DNA from: Brevibacillus brevis NBRC 100599
Lineage (GTDB): Bacteria; Bacillota; Bacilli; Brevibacillales; Brevibacillaceae
NCBI RefSeq assembly: GCF_000010165.1
Contig: NC_012491.1
Coordinates: 1,606,001-1,670,000, forward strand
Length of the DNA: 64,000 bases
Direction of reading: 5' to 3'
The notes under the pieces are model-generated. The model was not told where the DNA came from and ran no database searches. It saw only the letters and a list, made by a program, of their open reading frames with translations. The position numbers and the translations under genes were made by a program. Numbering within the stretch: position 1 is the stretch's first letter; each line of letters starts with the position of its first letter. Below are positions 7,536 through 17,288 of this stretch, piece after piece.

Positions 7536-10424
7536 GTGGCGATGCTGCAAATGATCCTGCGGAAAATGATGAATAACCGCTGGCTGGTCGGCAGTCTGTT
7601 GATCGGGCTGGTCGTCGCTGTCGGATTGGTATCGAGTATACCGGCGTTCACGTCAGGGGTACTTCAACGTATGTTGATCAAGGATATGGAGGAATACCAG
7701 AAGAATATGAAGCGCTTCCCTGGTGGCTTACTGATCGCGGTCAATCAAAACAAACTGGGGGAGAATGGGGCGGTTATTGTAGACGAAATGACCGCTCATT
7801 TGCAAAACGAAGTAATCGCTCAACTGAATGTCCCGGTGTATGCAGAAGTGACAGTTTTGCGGACCATTCCGTTTAATGCCATTCAGGAAAACATAAAGGA
7901 GAAGAGCCCGCTCAGTTCCGACAGCTCGCGGATCTATTCGCTGAGTGGACTTGCGCAGCATATGACGCTCGTTGACGGTCGCTTGCCTGCTGCAACCCCC
8001 GTTGATGGCGTGTACGAGGCGCTGGTAACGGAAAAAGCGCTAAAGGACCGCCGGATGGTGCTAGGTAGCTTGTATGAACTGACCACGAGCCAGGTAGAAG
8101 GACTCAAGGTGCGAATCAAGCCGGTCGGTGTTTTCAAGGAAAAAGAGGGGAACGATCCTTATTGGTTTGCTTCGATGAGTGAATATTCCAGTGGCTTCGT
8201 ATTGGATGAAGGGCTTTTTCGGCGTGTGTTTTTGGAAGAGAAAAATCTGGTCATTTCAAGCCAAATGTATACGGCCCTTCACTACCAATCCTTTCGGATC
8301 AGCGATACAGAGAAGCTGAATTCATTGGTGACTGGAATTGAAGGGAAGCTGCAACAGCATGGATTGAAAAAAGCGGAGATCAACGTTCAGTTTCCGGCGG
8401 CTAATCTCGTCGGCAAGTACAATGAGCAAGAGAAGCAATTCAAAACCATTCTCTGGTCGCTCTACATCCCCGTTTTCATTATGCTGGGCATTTATCTCGT
8501 CATGATTTCGGGATTAATTGTGGAAAGGCAACGAACGGAAATCGCTGTGCTGGGCAGCAGGGGAGCCAGCAGAATGCAGATTTTTTCTATTTATTTCATG
8601 GAGATCGCCATTTTGGGGTTATGCGCTTTTCTGATTGGTCCATTTGTGGGGATACAGCTTAGCAAGATACTCGGCATCTCGAATGGATTTCTCGAATTCG
8701 TCGATCGCAAAGGTTTGGATGTCACCATAAGTCGCGAAGTTTTCGTGTATGCTGCGTGGATGGTGCTTGCCTGTATCACACTCGTTTTGATTTCTGTATT
8801 TCTGGCAACCAAGCAAAATATCGTCACGCACAAGCAAAACATGGCGAGAATGAGTGGACATGCCATTTGGCACCGACTGTTTTTAGACGTATTGCTGCTT
8901 GCGGTCTCGTGGTATGGATGGTATTCCTATCAAAACGCCGCTGAAACCGCAGCAAAAACAAGCGAAGGGGCTTCGGCCGTCTCGATCGATTTCCTTCTCT
9001 TTTTTGTGCCCGTTCTGTTCTCGCTCGGTTTTGGCCTGCTGCTTCTCCGATTGTACCCGTGGCTCCTGCGCCTGATGTCTTGGGCAGGACGTTCCTTCTT
9101 CCCGCTTTCTCTGCATACGACGCTGGTTCAGGTAGGGAGAGCTCCGCGGCAGTATCATTTTCTCATGCTGTTTGTGACGATTACGGTCGCAGTAGGAATG
9201 TTCAGTGCAAGCATGGCACGGACGATCAATCAAAATGCAGAGGAGAGAATCCGTTACCAAATCGGCGCGGATATTCGTTTGAAGGCCGAGTGGCAGAGCG
9301 ACAAACCGGAAGTAACGGTCTATCGGGGAGGATTGAATGCGGAAGAAGGTGAGGGGGCAGAAGTGGTACAAGCGCCCGTAGCTCCTCCCGTTCAGTATGT
9401 AGAGCCGGATTTCGAAATGTACAGTCGGCTGCCTGAGGTTGAGCATGCAACAAAAGTCTTTGTGAACGGCTTGGCGGAGGCTTCTTTTCAGGGCGATCCT
9501 GTGAAGGACATCACCTTGATGGGGATCGACCCCAAAGAGTTTGCAAAGACCGCTTGGATGAAGCCTGACTTGCTGCCGCATCACTTCCACGATTATTTGA
9601 ATTTGATAGCAAAAGAACCACGTGCCCTCTTGCTGTCTCGCAGCCTCGCTGACAAACTGCATGTGGTGGAGGGACAAACCATCCTGCTAGGTTGGGGGGA
9701 TTCTCGCAGGGTTGAAATGATTGTGTATGCCATCGTGGATTACTGGCCGGGATGGAACCCTACTCCTGTAAAAAGCACATACGGAAACAGCGTGGAAGAA
9801 CAGTATTTGGCAGTAGCCAACTTACCGTTCGTGCAAGACAAGATTCACATGGAGCCGTATGAGGTTTGGATCAAAATGAAAGAGGGATCGTCTTCTGAAT
9901 CGCTTTACAAGGGTCTGTCACAAGAGGGAGTCAAGCTCGCCTTGCTGAATAATGCCAAACAGCAAGTCATCCAGATGAAAAACAACGCATTTTATTTGGG
10001 GCTGAACGGATCGCTGACGCTTGGGTTCCTGCTTTCCATGCTGGTCACCTTTATCGGCTACGTGTTGTACTGGGTGCTTACACTTGGAGCCAGAAAATTG
10101 CAATATGGCGTGTTCCGCGCGATGGGAATGCCCTTCAGACAGCTTCTTGCCATACTCGCGTGGGAGCAGCTCTTGACGTTTGGCGTCGCTTTTGCGATGG
10201 GAATGACAGCTGGCAAGCTGGCAAATAGCCTGTTTTTGCCTGCACTCAGCCTCTATTTGCATGCCGATAAGCAAGTTCCTCCCTTTACCGTCATTTCGAT
10301 GCCGCAAGATGAACAAATCATTTATACGTTCATTGCTGTGACACTGGTTATCGGAATCGGGGTCGTCGGTATTTTGCTGTCACGGATGCAGATCCATCAA
10401 GCCGTAAAGCTGGGGGAGGACTAA
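7536..10424 (+). CDS. large FtsX/MacB-type ABC permease
   Basis: This 962-residue protein is the permease of the export operon. An N-terminal membrane helix (NNRWLVGSLLIGLVVAVGLV) is followed by a large extracytoplasmic domain, three membrane helices near residues 305-425, a further helix group around 445-570, a second extracytoplasmic domain (about 575-820) and three C-terminal helices. It is thus a duplicated FtsX arrangement in one chain. The start is GTG 7536 with GGGGGA upstream, and ATG 7542 is an alternative. The two halves may explain why the operon has two ATPase genes. Function beyond export or lipid/peptide resistance cannot be read. Confidence 0.85.
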   Translation: MAMLQMILRKMMNNRWLVGSLLIGLVVAVGLVSSIPAFTSGVLQRMLIKDMEEYQKNMKRFPGGLLIAVNQNKLGENGAVIVDEMTAHLQNEVIAQLNVPVYAEVTVLRTIPFNAIQENIKEKSPLSSDSSRIYSLSGLAQHMTLVDGRLPAATPVDGVYEALVTEKALKDRRMVLGSLYELTTSQVEGLKVRIKPVGVFKEKEGNDPYWFASMSEYSSGFVLDEGLFRRVFLEEKNLVISSQMYTALHYQSFRISDTEKLNSLVTGIEGKLQQHGLKKAEINVQFPAANLVGKYNEQEKQFKTILWSLYIPVFIMLGIYLVMISGLIVERQRTEIAVLGSRGASRMQIFSIYFMEIAILGLCAFLIGPFVGIQLSKILGISNGFLEFVDRKGLDVTISREVFVYAAWMVLACITLVLISVFLATKQNIVTHKQNMARMSGHAIWHRLFLDVLLLAVSWYGWYSYQNAAETAAKTSEGASAVSIDFLLFFVPVLFSLGFGLLLLRLYPWLLRLMSWAGRSFFPLSLHTTLVQVGRAPRQYHFLMLFVTITVAVGMFSASMARTINQNAEERIRYQIGADIRLKAEWQSDKPEVTVYRGGLNAEEGEGAEVVQAPVAPPVQYVEPDFEMYSRLPEVEHATKVFVNGLAEASFQGDPVKDITLMGIDPKEFAKTAWMKPDLLPHHFHDYLNLIAKEPRALLLSRSLADKLHVVEGQTILLGWGDSRRVEMIVYAIVDYWPGWNPTPVKSTYGNSVEEQYLAVANLPFVQDKIHMEPYEVWIKMKEGSSSESLYKGLSQEGVKLALLNNAKQQVIQMKNNAFYLGLNGSLTLGFLLSMLVTFIGYVLYWVLTLGARKLQYGVFRAMGMPFRQLLAILAWEQLLTFGVAFAMGMTAGKLANSLFLPALSLYLHADKQVPPFTVISMPQDEQIIYTFIAVTLVIGIGVVGILLSRMQIHQAVKLGED

Positions 10425-10428
10425 TCAA

Positions 10429-11322
10429 ATGATCGTATGCGAAAATTTGGTGAAAATCTACAAGGCAAATGATTTGGAAGTGGTGGCGCTGCAAGGGTTG
10501 GATTTGCGGGTAGAGACCGGAGAGCTGATGGGGATCATCGGGAATAGCGGCAGCGGAAAATCAACGCTTCTGAACATGCTGGGTGGGCTAGACCGTCCCT
10601 CGGCAGGAAAGCTTTCCGTGGCGGGAGCTGATTTGTTTCGATTGACGACTTCCGAATTGGTTCAGTACCGCTTGCAGACCGTAGGCTTTGTCTGGCAGAA
10701 CAACGCCCGCAATCTGATCCCTTATCTATCTGCTCTGCAAAATGTGGAGATGCCAATGCTTTTGCGGGGCAAGCGAAAAAGGGAGCGCGCCCACGAGTTG
10801 TTGGAACTGGTGGGGCTGGGCCACCGAAAAAAGAACAAGTTAAGCGAACTTTCCGGCGGGGAGCAACAGCGGGTAGCCATTGCGATCGCGTTGGCGAACG
10901 AACCCAAGCTGCTTTTGGCAGATGAACCGACTGGCAGTGTAGACACTCGAACGGCAGCTATCATTCTCGATTTGTTTCAAGAGCTGAACCGATCTTTTGG
11001 GCTAACCGTCGTCATCGTGACGCATGACTTGGAACTGGCGCGAAAAGTGGATCGCGTCGTAGCTATTAGGGATGGGAAAACGTCCAGCGAGCTGTTGCGG
11101 CGAAAAGGAACGGAAGAAAACACTTCCGATTCGTTGGATGAGTCAGCTAACGCGGACACGCATGAGGAATTGGCGGTGCTTGATCAGGTGGGGAGGCTGC
11201 AGATCCCAATGGAGTACCTCCAGGCGATTCAGGCGGACGGCAAGCTGCGAATCGAGCTGGAAGAAGATCGAATTATCCTAAAGGCTCCTGTAGCCTCCAC
11301 AAAAACAGACACGCGATTGTGA
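10429..11322 (+). CDS. ABC ATPase with AbrB-like C-terminal tail
   Basis: This 297-residue protein has a complete ABC ATPase domain (Walker [10 protein letters not shown] at 38-46, signature LSGGEQQR, Walker [13 protein letters not shown], switch His in VTHD), about 65-70 residues longer than the first ATPase of the operon. The tail has an acidic linker, then a segment at about residues 252-288 with the pattern GRLQIP...[16 protein letters not shown]. That pattern matches the swapped-hairpin AbrB/SpoVT DNA-binding fold (GRxxIPxxxR...GDxxxxxxxxxxxxL). The fold assignment is my pattern reading. The start follows GGGGGAGG; the gene is last in the operon and its end lies in the terminator stem. 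Confidence 0.85.
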   Translation: MIVCENLVKIYKANDLEVVALQGLDLRVETGELMGIIGNSGSGKSTLLNMLGGLDRPSAGKLSVAGADLFRLTTSELVQYRLQTVGFVWQNNARNLIPYLSALQNVEMPMLLRGKRKRERAHELLELVGLGHRKKNKLSELSGGEQQRVAIAIALANEPKLLLADEPTGSVDTRTAAIILDLFQELNRSFGLTVVIVTHDLELARKVDRVVAIRDGKTSSELLRRKGTEENTSDSLDESANADTHEELAVLDQVGRLQIPMEYLQAIQADGKLRIELEEDRIILKAPVASTKTDTRL

Positions 11323-11337
11323 CGTGTCTGTTTTTGT
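11299..11337 (+). terminator. terminator of the export operon
   Basis: ACAAAAACAGACACG pairs perfectly with CGTGTCTGTTTTTGT; the left arm includes the last codons and the stop of the upstream gene. It works on either strand and also faces the convergent gene at 11354. Confidence 0.8.
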
Positions 11338-11353
11338 GTTCATTTGCCTGCAC

Positions 11354-11644
11354 CTAAAATGCATGGCACCAGCATAAAGGATCATCTCCCCCACAATGAG
11401 GGCAACAACCACCTGTATAGCGAAGTCGAATTTGATCGGAATGTAGCACACCATAGTCGGTAATCGGTTCGACACCCGGGATTGGTTCGTCTGGAATCTC
11501 GCGCACTTTCATGTCCGACCACTTTCCGCTCCAGGAACATTTCCTGCACGTTAATCTCTCTGCTGTAGGGTGCAACGCATTCTCGATGACGATCATACAT
11601 TCTTGACTGTAGGTATTACAAGTAGGGCAATCGTGAAATTTCAT
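11354..11644 (-). CDS. small zinc-ribbon protein, function unknown
   Basis: This 96-residue protein has three cysteine pairs, CPTC at residues 6-9, CRKC at 33-36 and CPHC near 81, plus a final CWC, which is the spacing of zinc-ribbon folds. AGAGGTGATG precedes the start at 11644. It ends close to the terminator of the export operon and starts just downstream of a LysR gene on the same strand with 6 bp between them, so the two may be cotranscribed. I do not recognise the family. Confidence 0.65.
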   Translation of the reverse strand: MKFHDCPTCNTYSQECMIVIENALHPTAERLTCRKCSWSGKWSDMKVREIPDEPIPGVEPITDYGVLHSDQIRLRYTGGCCPHCGGDDPLCWCHAF

Positions 11645-11650
11645 GATTCA

Positions 11651-12538
11651 TCACCTCTCAAGTTTGCAAACATCCCCAAAATAATCGACAACGACCTCAC
11701 GGAATTCTTGGGCAGCTCGCGAAATGTACCGACTCTTGTTCCATAATAAAGCGATTTCCCGTACCAATTCGTGATTCTCGACTCTTAGATACGTGATTTG
11801 TTCACGAGAATCTCTTGCCGTGCTTGGGATGAAGGCTATGCCAATTTCTGCTTCCACCAGCTGGATGAGCCTTGCAGGTTCATCTCCCTCATACACATAG
11901 GTAGGTACAAATCCAACCGACTTGCATATAGCGTCTACGAAATCGCGTGTACCGTACCCTTTTTTTACACCGACAAACGATTCATCCTTCAGCTCTGTCA
12001 AAGATACGATACTTCGGTCTGCCAGTCGATGTCCCCTTGGAACAGCTACGAGAATAGGGTCAATGAACACGATTTCACATTCAATGTCATCGTCTTGGAT
12101 AGGAGGGGAGGACAAGCAAAAATCGACCTCTCCTCTATGAAGAAGCGTAACCATTTCCTGCGTGGTGAGCATTTGTACATGGAATTGGATATCGGGACGC
12201 TTTTTCCGAAACTCTCGAAGGATATTGGGCAGGGTGCTTGCCGTAGTCACTGCTAATTCAAGCGTACCATGCTCCGGGTTGGACAAATCGCGAAGCTCCA
12301 GTTTCCCTTGTTCCAATTCAAACAAAGCTCTTTCCACCCGGCAAAGGAATTTGCTTCCGAACTCATTCAGACGCAGCTTTCTCCCTGTACGATCAAAGAG
12401 AGGGACTCCCAGATCCTCCTCTAATCTTTGGATCGTTTTGCTCAGGGACGATTGGGTTACATGCAGACTTCGTGCAGCTTCGGTCACATGCTCCATACGA
12501 GCTACGGTAAGAAAGTATTGCAGTTGAAGAAGTTCCAT
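11651..12538 (-). CDS. LysR-family transcriptional regulator
   Basis: This 295-residue regulator has the N-terminal winged helix-turn-helix of the LysR family (LQYFLTVARMEHVTEAARSLHVTQSSLSKTI...) and a periplasmic-binding-like effector domain. The start ATG 12538 is chosen because GGAGGAGC lies 6 nt upstream and the protein then begins at the normal family N-terminus; the longer reading frame to 12628 has no such support. It is divergent from the MFS gene at 12651, which it probably controls. An inverted repeat lies between them. Confidence 0.88.
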   Translation of the reverse strand: MELLQLQYFLTVARMEHVTEAARSLHVTQSSLSKTIQRLEEDLGVPLFDRTGRKLRLNEFGSKFLCRVERALFELEQGKLELRDLSNPEHGTLELAVTTASTLPNILREFRKKRPDIQFHVQMLTTQEMVTLLHRGEVDFCLSSPPIQDDDIECEIVFIDPILVAVPRGHRLADRSIVSLTELKDESFVGVKKGYGTRDFVDAICKSVGFVPTYVYEGDEPARLIQLVEAEIGIAFIPSTARDSREQITYLRVENHELVREIALLWNKSRYISRAAQEFREVVVDYFGDVCKLER

Positions 12539-12569
12539 GTAGCTCCTCCATTCATTCCTTTCAATCCAT

Positions 12570-12611
12570 GAAATCATAACACGAAATGCGTTGGAGTAAA
12601 TGTATGATTTC
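12570..12611. promoter_or_regulatory. candidate LysR operator
   Basis: GAAATCATA at 12570-12578 and its exact complement TATGATTTC at 12603-12611 form an inverted repeat with a 24-bp gap between the divergent LysR and MFS genes. Confidence 0.4.
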
Positions 12612-12650
12612 CAGTACGATATCATCAAAACTCTTAAGGAGGGCCTGAAA

Positions 12651-14033
12651 ATGGGGGCTCACAACAGGTGGTTGATGATTGCCGTTGGACTAGGGATAAT
12701 GTTGAACCCATTAAATTCTTCGATGATTTCTGTTGCAATTGCAAGGCTGCAAAATGTGTACCGTCTTGATTTCACGGTTGTTTCGTGGATTATTTTCTCG
12801 TTCTACATTGCGAGTGCAATCGCTCAACCTGTCATGGGAAAGGCAAGTGATTTGTTCGGCCGCAAGAAGATATTTCTTATTGGGCTTGTCGTATCTTTCG
12901 TTGCTTCCTTATTGGCTCCATTATCACCAAACTTCGGGTGGCTCATTGTATTCCGAATTGTGCAATCGATCGGAACAAGCATGATGGTTGCCGTTGGAAT
13001 GGCCCTTGTACGAATTCATATTACGGAGAAGCAAGCGACTGCGCTTTCCGTACTGTCCATATTCCTATCTGGAGCAGCAGCGATTGGACCTTTTATTGGT
13101 GGGGTATTGCTTCATTATTGGGATTGGTCTGCGATCTTTCTCATTAATATTCCGTTCGTGGTGGCGAGCTTGCTGTTAGCCTGGAGGATGATTCCAAATG
13201 ATGAATCGGCAGCATCTGTTACACAAAACATGTCCTTTCGAAAATGGTTGGAGCTGATTGATGCAACAGGGATCGTGCTCTTCGCAGTCGGTCTGGTTGC
13301 ACTGCTCGTTGGATTACTGTCAGCAAAATCATCGGGGCATGTCTCATGGTGGCATATCATGGTTGGAGGGATCGGCTTCGTTACATTGGGGGCTTTCGTA
13401 CGACATGAGTTAAAAACGACGTCGCCGTTTATTCCTCTAAGGACATTCGCGAAGTATCCTGCGATGACGTGGGTCAATATCGAATTCATGCTCGTTAACG
13501 TCCTTTTTTATTCGCTTTTTTTCGGGCTTCCGTCCTACTTGCAAATGGTTCGTCATGTCAGCGAGTTTCATACTGGAATGCTCATGCTCAGCTTAGGCTT
13601 ATGCTCACTCATTGTGTCTCCACTAGCAGGACGATGGATTGATCACTCAGGACCTCGGCCAGCATTGTTAGCATCCGCCATACTGATGACATTTGGGTCA
13701 TTGTGGCTCGTGATGTTCAACCAAGATTCACAGGTCGTCAGTGTTTGTGTGGCGTTAGCGGCATTCGGCATTAGCAACGGCTTAAACAATGTCGGAATGC
13801 AAGCAGCCTTGTTCAAAAGCTCTCCAAAAGAAATCATCGGCGTCGCATCCGGATTATTTAATACATCCAGATACCTAGGAACCATTCTTTCCTCATTATT
13901 GATCAGCATAGTAATGGGAGATACGTTTAGCACCGAGGGTTTGCAAGTGCTTGGCATGATCCTCACGACAATCTCATTGTCTTTGGTACTCATGAGTTGG
14001 CGACGGGAATCAAGGCAAGCGGGGGAGTCGTAG
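12651..14033 (+). CDS. MFS transporter, EmrB/QacA-like
   Basis: This 460-residue membrane protein belongs to the DHA2 group of proton-driven drug exporters. It shows the MFS motif after the second helix (GKASDLFGRKK), the fifth-helix antiporter region (FLSGAAAIGPFIGGVLL) and about fourteen predicted membrane segments. The start ATG 12651 has AAGGAGGG upstream; the reading frame is open further upstream but without support. Divergent LysR control suggests induction by a small molecule. The substrate is unknown. Confidence 0.88.
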   Translation: MGAHNRWLMIAVGLGIMLNPLNSSMISVAIARLQNVYRLDFTVVSWIIFSFYIASAIAQPVMGKASDLFGRKKIFLIGLVVSFVASLLAPLSPNFGWLIVFRIVQSIGTSMMVAVGMALVRIHITEKQATALSVLSIFLSGAAAIGPFIGGVLLHYWDWSAIFLINIPFVVASLLLAWRMIPNDESAASVTQNMSFRKWLELIDATGIVLFAVGLVALLVGLLSAKSSGHVSWWHIMVGGIGFVTLGAFVRHELKTTSPFIPLRTFAKYPAMTWVNIEFMLVNVLFYSLFFGLPSYLQMVRHVSEFHTGMLMLSLGLCSLIVSPLAGRWIDHSGPRPALLASAILMTFGSLWLVMFNQDSQVVSVCVALAAFGISNGLNNVGMQAALFKSSPKEIIGVASGLFNTSRYLGTILSSLLISIVMGDTFSTEGLQVLGMILTTISLSLVLMSWRRESRQAGES

Positions 14034-14046
14034 ATTCACCCATCCC

Positions 14047-14931
14047 TTATTCAAAATCGCAGGCATGATCCATAACAAATTGTTGGAATTTTTCAGTGGC
14101 AGGTGATAAATATCTCCCTTCTACCCAAGCGATTCCAATTGTTCGTTGGCACTTCGGGCTTTTGACAGGGATTTGTGTGATCTTACTTTGGTCCGTTCCC
14201 TTTAAATTGGGCAAAAGGGAGATTCCCAATCCAGCAGCGACCAGCCCTGCAACGGTATCTGCTTCCTCTCCTTCAAATGTAATGGGAGGTGTAATTCCCG
14301 CTTCTTGAAACAATTGCTCGACAGTGATACGAAGGGAGTATCCTTCTTTTAAATGGATAAAGGATTCATCTGCAATCTCTTTCAAAGTAATGGAGGTACG
14401 ATTTGCATATTTGTGGTCTTTGGGGACAATCACAAAAAGCTCTTCATCCCAAAGCGGTTTCCATACAAAGGGAGACTTCATATCCATCGGAGCAAGTAGA
14501 CAAAGATCAAATTCTCCTCCTTGCAATTGATTCATAAGCGTATGAGAGGGACCTTGCCCGAGTCGAAAATGAATGTTTGGGTAGTGGGAGCGAAAAGAAG
14601 CCAGTAAATCAGGGATGCGACTCGTACTTAACGTGTGCAGAAATCCAAGAGACACCTCTCCCTTATCGGGATCAAGTAAATCCATGATTTCTTGTTTTCC
14701 TTCATGAAATTCCTTCATCATATTTTCGACTCGCTTTAAAAAGAGCTGACCATATTTATTGAGCCGAATCGAACGTCCCTGACGGTCAAATAGAGGCACG
14801 CCTATTTCATCCTCAAATCGGGCAATCGAACGACTAAGGGCAGGCTGGGAAATCGAAAGAGCTTCGGCAGCATGTGTCACGTGTTGGATTCTTGCCAGGG
14901 TTTGAAAATATTCGAACTGTTGCCATTCCAT
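14047..14931 (-). CDS. LysR-family transcriptional regulator
   Basis: This regulator of 294 residues has the LysR helix-turn-helix (FQTLARIQHVTHAAEALSIS...) and an effector-binding domain. The ATG at 14931 gives the standard family N-terminus (MEWQQFEYF); the upstream ATG at 14964 adds eleven residues without a ribosome binding site. It is divergent from the MFS gene at 15065. It is convergent with the MFS gene at 12651, and only 13 bp separate the two ends. Confidence 0.87.
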   Translation of the reverse strand: MEWQQFEYFQTLARIQHVTHAAEALSISQPALSRSIARFEDEIGVPLFDRQGRSIRLNKYGQLFLKRVENMMKEFHEGKQEIMDLLDPDKGEVSLGFLHTLSTSRIPDLLASFRSHYPNIHFRLGQGPSHTLMNQLQGGEFDLCLLAPMDMKSPFVWKPLWDEELFVIVPKDHKYANRTSITLKEIADESFIHLKEGYSLRITVEQLFQEAGITPPITFEGEEADTVAGLVAAGLGISLLPNLKGTDQSKITQIPVKSPKCQRTIGIAWVEGRYLSPATEKFQQFVMDHACDFE

Positions 14932-14984
14932 TCGAAAGCACCACTTTCCGTTTGGATTAATCATTACATGAATGCATGAAAAAC

Positions 14985-15002
14985 ATAATTATAATGAATT
15001 AT
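14985..15002. promoter_or_regulatory. inverted repeat in a LysR/MFS divergon
   Basis: ATAATT, six bases, AATTAT lie in the AT-rich space between the LysR gene at 14931 and the MFS gene at 15065. It could be the LysR site, but AT-rich inverted repeats are common by chance. Confidence 0.25.
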
Positions 15003-15064
15003 ACATCATAAATAAATGGTGGTACCATGAAGCCATAATCATCCTGAAATGATATGGTGATCAC

Positions 15065-16267
15065 ATGATACAACAAGGCACATCACTCTTCCGCAAGACA
15101 AGCTTTGCTTTTTTTGCCGCTGGTTTCAATACGTTTGCGATTCTTTACTGCGTACAGCCTTTGATGCCAGAATTTTCAAAGGAATTTGCGGTTAGTCCAA
15201 CGACAGCAAGCCTTTCCCTCTCCATTACGACAATGGTTCTTGCTGTCAGTATGCTCGTTTTTGGTTCGTTGTCTGAAGTATGGGGACGCAAGCCAATCAT
15301 GATCGTTTCTATGCTCGCTTCGTCTGTGTTTTGTATTCTCACAGCATTCAGTTCGAATTTTCATGTTCTCCTGGTAATGCGAACGATTGAAGGTATTTCA
15401 TTGGCGGGTTTACCCTCCATAGCAATGGCCTATCTTGGAGAAGAAATCGAATCCAAAAGTTTGGGAGCGGCTATGGGTCTCTATATATGCGGCAATTCAA
15501 TTGGAGCTGTGTTTGGCAGGGTTTTCTCAGGTATGATGAGTGACTACTTCGGCTGGCAGATCGCAATAGGGGGAATTGGCCTCATTAGTTTGGCTGCCAC
15601 ACTGGTTTTTTGGAACACCTTACCGCCTTCACAAAATTTCGAAGCACGCCCATTCGTAATGCGAAAGTTAGGTCTGTCTTTAATGGACCATCTAAAGGCT
15701 CCAAGTCTTATTTGTTTATTTGTCATCGGCTTTATCCTTTTAGGGAGTAATGTAGCGTTGTTCAATTACATCGCTTATGTATTGCTCGAGAAGCCCTATT
15801 CACTGAGCCAATCACATATAAGCTGGACATTTTTAATTATGATCATCGGGATGTTCAGCTCCGTCTGGACAGGAAAATTAATAGATCGTCACGGCAAGCA
15901 AAGGCTGTTATTCACAAGCTTATTCCTTGCCTTGATCGGCGTCTGCTTGACGTGGGAAGCGAATCTAATGATGAAGATCGTAGGACTTGGATTTTTTACT
16001 TTTGGATTTTTTGGAGCGCATGCCGTCGCAAGCAGCTGGGTAGGACAGCTTGCTTTACAGAACAAAGCACAGGCCTCTTCTTTGTATTTATTTTTCTACT
16101 ACACGGGTTCAAGTGTAGGCGGAACACTCGGAGGAATGTTTTGGTCCGCTTACGGATGGGGAGGCGTCATCAGCATGAATGTCGGCTTTCTCCTGATTGG
16201 CTTTATACTTTGGGCGTGCGTTTCAAAAATGGTACAGAACGCGAAGAAAGTGACGAAAATCGCCTAG
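15065..16267 (+). CDS. MFS transporter, YnfM-like
   Basis: This 400-residue, twelve-helix membrane transporter resembles the YnfM/YybF group (NTFAILYCVQPLMPEFSKEF... and GSLSEVWGRKP after helix 2). The ribosome binding site is weak (GGTGATCAC), but the start fits the family N-terminus. It is divergent from a LysR gene, the second LysR/MFS pair in 5 kb. A hairpin terminator follows. The substrate is unknown. Confidence 0.86.
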   Translation: MIQQGTSLFRKTSFAFFAAGFNTFAILYCVQPLMPEFSKEFAVSPTTASLSLSITTMVLAVSMLVFGSLSEVWGRKPIMIVSMLASSVFCILTAFSSNFHVLLVMRTIEGISLAGLPSIAMAYLGEEIESKSLGAAMGLYICGNSIGAVFGRVFSGMMSDYFGWQIAIGGIGLISLAATLVFWNTLPPSQNFEARPFVMRKLGLSLMDHLKAPSLICLFVIGFILLGSNVALFNYIAYVLLEKPYSLSQSHISWTFLIMIIGMFSSVWTGKLIDRHGKQRLLFTSLFLALIGVCLTWEANLMMKIVGLGFFTFGFFGAHAVASSWVGQLALQNKAQASSLYLFFYYTGSSVGGTLGGMFWSAYGWGGVISMNVGFLLIGFILWACVSKMVQNAKKVTKIA

Positions 16268-16287
16268 ACTTGTGCCTCAACATAAAG

Positions 16288-16337
16288 AAACGGAAAAACT
16301 CAGTATCGTTTCGTGATACGAAGTCTTTCCGTTTTTT
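16288..16337 (+). terminator. terminator after the MFS gene
   Basis: AAACGGAAA...CAGTATCG folds back on TGATACGAAGTCTTTCCGTTT and ends in TTTTTT. Confidence 0.75.
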
Positions 16338-16342
16338 ATAGG

Positions 16343-17185
16343 TCATAGGTCAAACAGCAAGCCGATTGCCAGCGCCAATAAGACGGCGAAAGCACCACCT
16401 GCAAGTGAGCCAGCGACATTGACGGCATCGTTGTTCCAACCAGCGCGACCGCGGATTCGGATGGCTGGCTTACCGCAGTGACGGGCCTGCTCGATTTCTC
16501 GACCGCAAACGCTGCAACGGTACATTTGTTGCCATGTTGCACCGATCCATGAATCGACCAGTGACCCTACCAGGCCCGCCAGTCCTGCTATGCCGATCCA
16601 CGCTGCCAGTCTAAGGGCAGGTGTGATCACATCCGGCGCGGGGTGACCGGCTACCGCAAGCAGCAGCCACGCTGTACCGCCGATAAATAGTCCACCGGCA
16701 AGCGAAGCACCCATGCCGAGACTAGAAACACCGCCGGAAGTACCAGGAGGAACACGCTGCCCCGTCTTAATCGATCGCGGAGGCTTCCGGCTCAAGCCGC
16801 CGATTTCTGTCGCCCATGTATCGGCTGTGACCGCCGCCATCACGCCGAGAAACGCGTACCACCAAAGCGGATGCGGCCACGCCCAATTTGCCATACATAA
16901 CAGCAACCCTAGCCCGCCGTTTGCGAGCACCTGGCCAGCATCGCGTCTCCCTGTTTTCTCATAACCGCTCTCGGCCTCTTCCTTTTTATGCTTTTTCCAC
17001 TTGGATAATAAAGTGGACGAGACAAAAAAAGCGATGAGGGAGCCGAACCAGATAGGGCTTCCGAGTGCGTACATCACGGTGCCCACTATCACGGCCGCCA
17101 AAAAGCCGGAACCAGACAGCGACCGTTTTACATAAGCCGCCCCCGCAATCCCAGCGCTACAGGCTAGACCGATTAACCATGCCAC
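16343..17185 (-). CDS. DUF92/TMEM19-family membrane protein
   Basis: This 280-residue integral membrane protein has the DUF92 hallmarks: FLAAVIVGTVMYALG near the N-terminus, TADTWATEIGGLSRKPPRSI in the middle, GTSGGVSSLG and VDSWIGATWQ. About six or seven membrane segments are visible. A CSVCGRE...CG segment near the C-terminus may bind a metal. Related proteins include enzymes of polyprenyl phosphate metabolism, but I do not assign an activity. It is convergent with the MFS gene and shares the terminator region. Confidence 0.85.
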   Translation of the reverse strand: MAWLIGLACSAGIAGAAYVKRSLSGSGFLAAVIVGTVMYALGSPIWFGSLIAFFVSSTLLSKWKKHKKEEAESGYEKTGRRDAGQVLANGGLGLLLCMANWAWPHPLWWYAFLGVMAAVTADTWATEIGGLSRKPPRSIKTGQRVPPGTSGGVSSLGMGASLAGGLFIGGTAWLLLAVAGHPAPDVITPALRLAAWIGIAGLAGLVGSLVDSWIGATWQQMYRCSVCGREIEQARHCGKPAIRIRGRAGWNNDAVNVAGSLAGGAFAVLLALAIGLLFDL

Positions 17186-17288
17186 AGCTTCCCGCCCCCT
17201 TTGCTTTGACTATTATACCTCACCGTAGCAGGCAAGATGAGCGGTTTCCTCTAGAAAATGGTAATGACAGAATAGAGGAGTAACGGAT

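Noticed and set aside
8883-9677. Long minus-strand frame of 264 codons inside the permease gene.
   Set aside because: Histidine- and cysteine-rich low-information sequence with no family pattern; it is the shadow of the permease reading frame.
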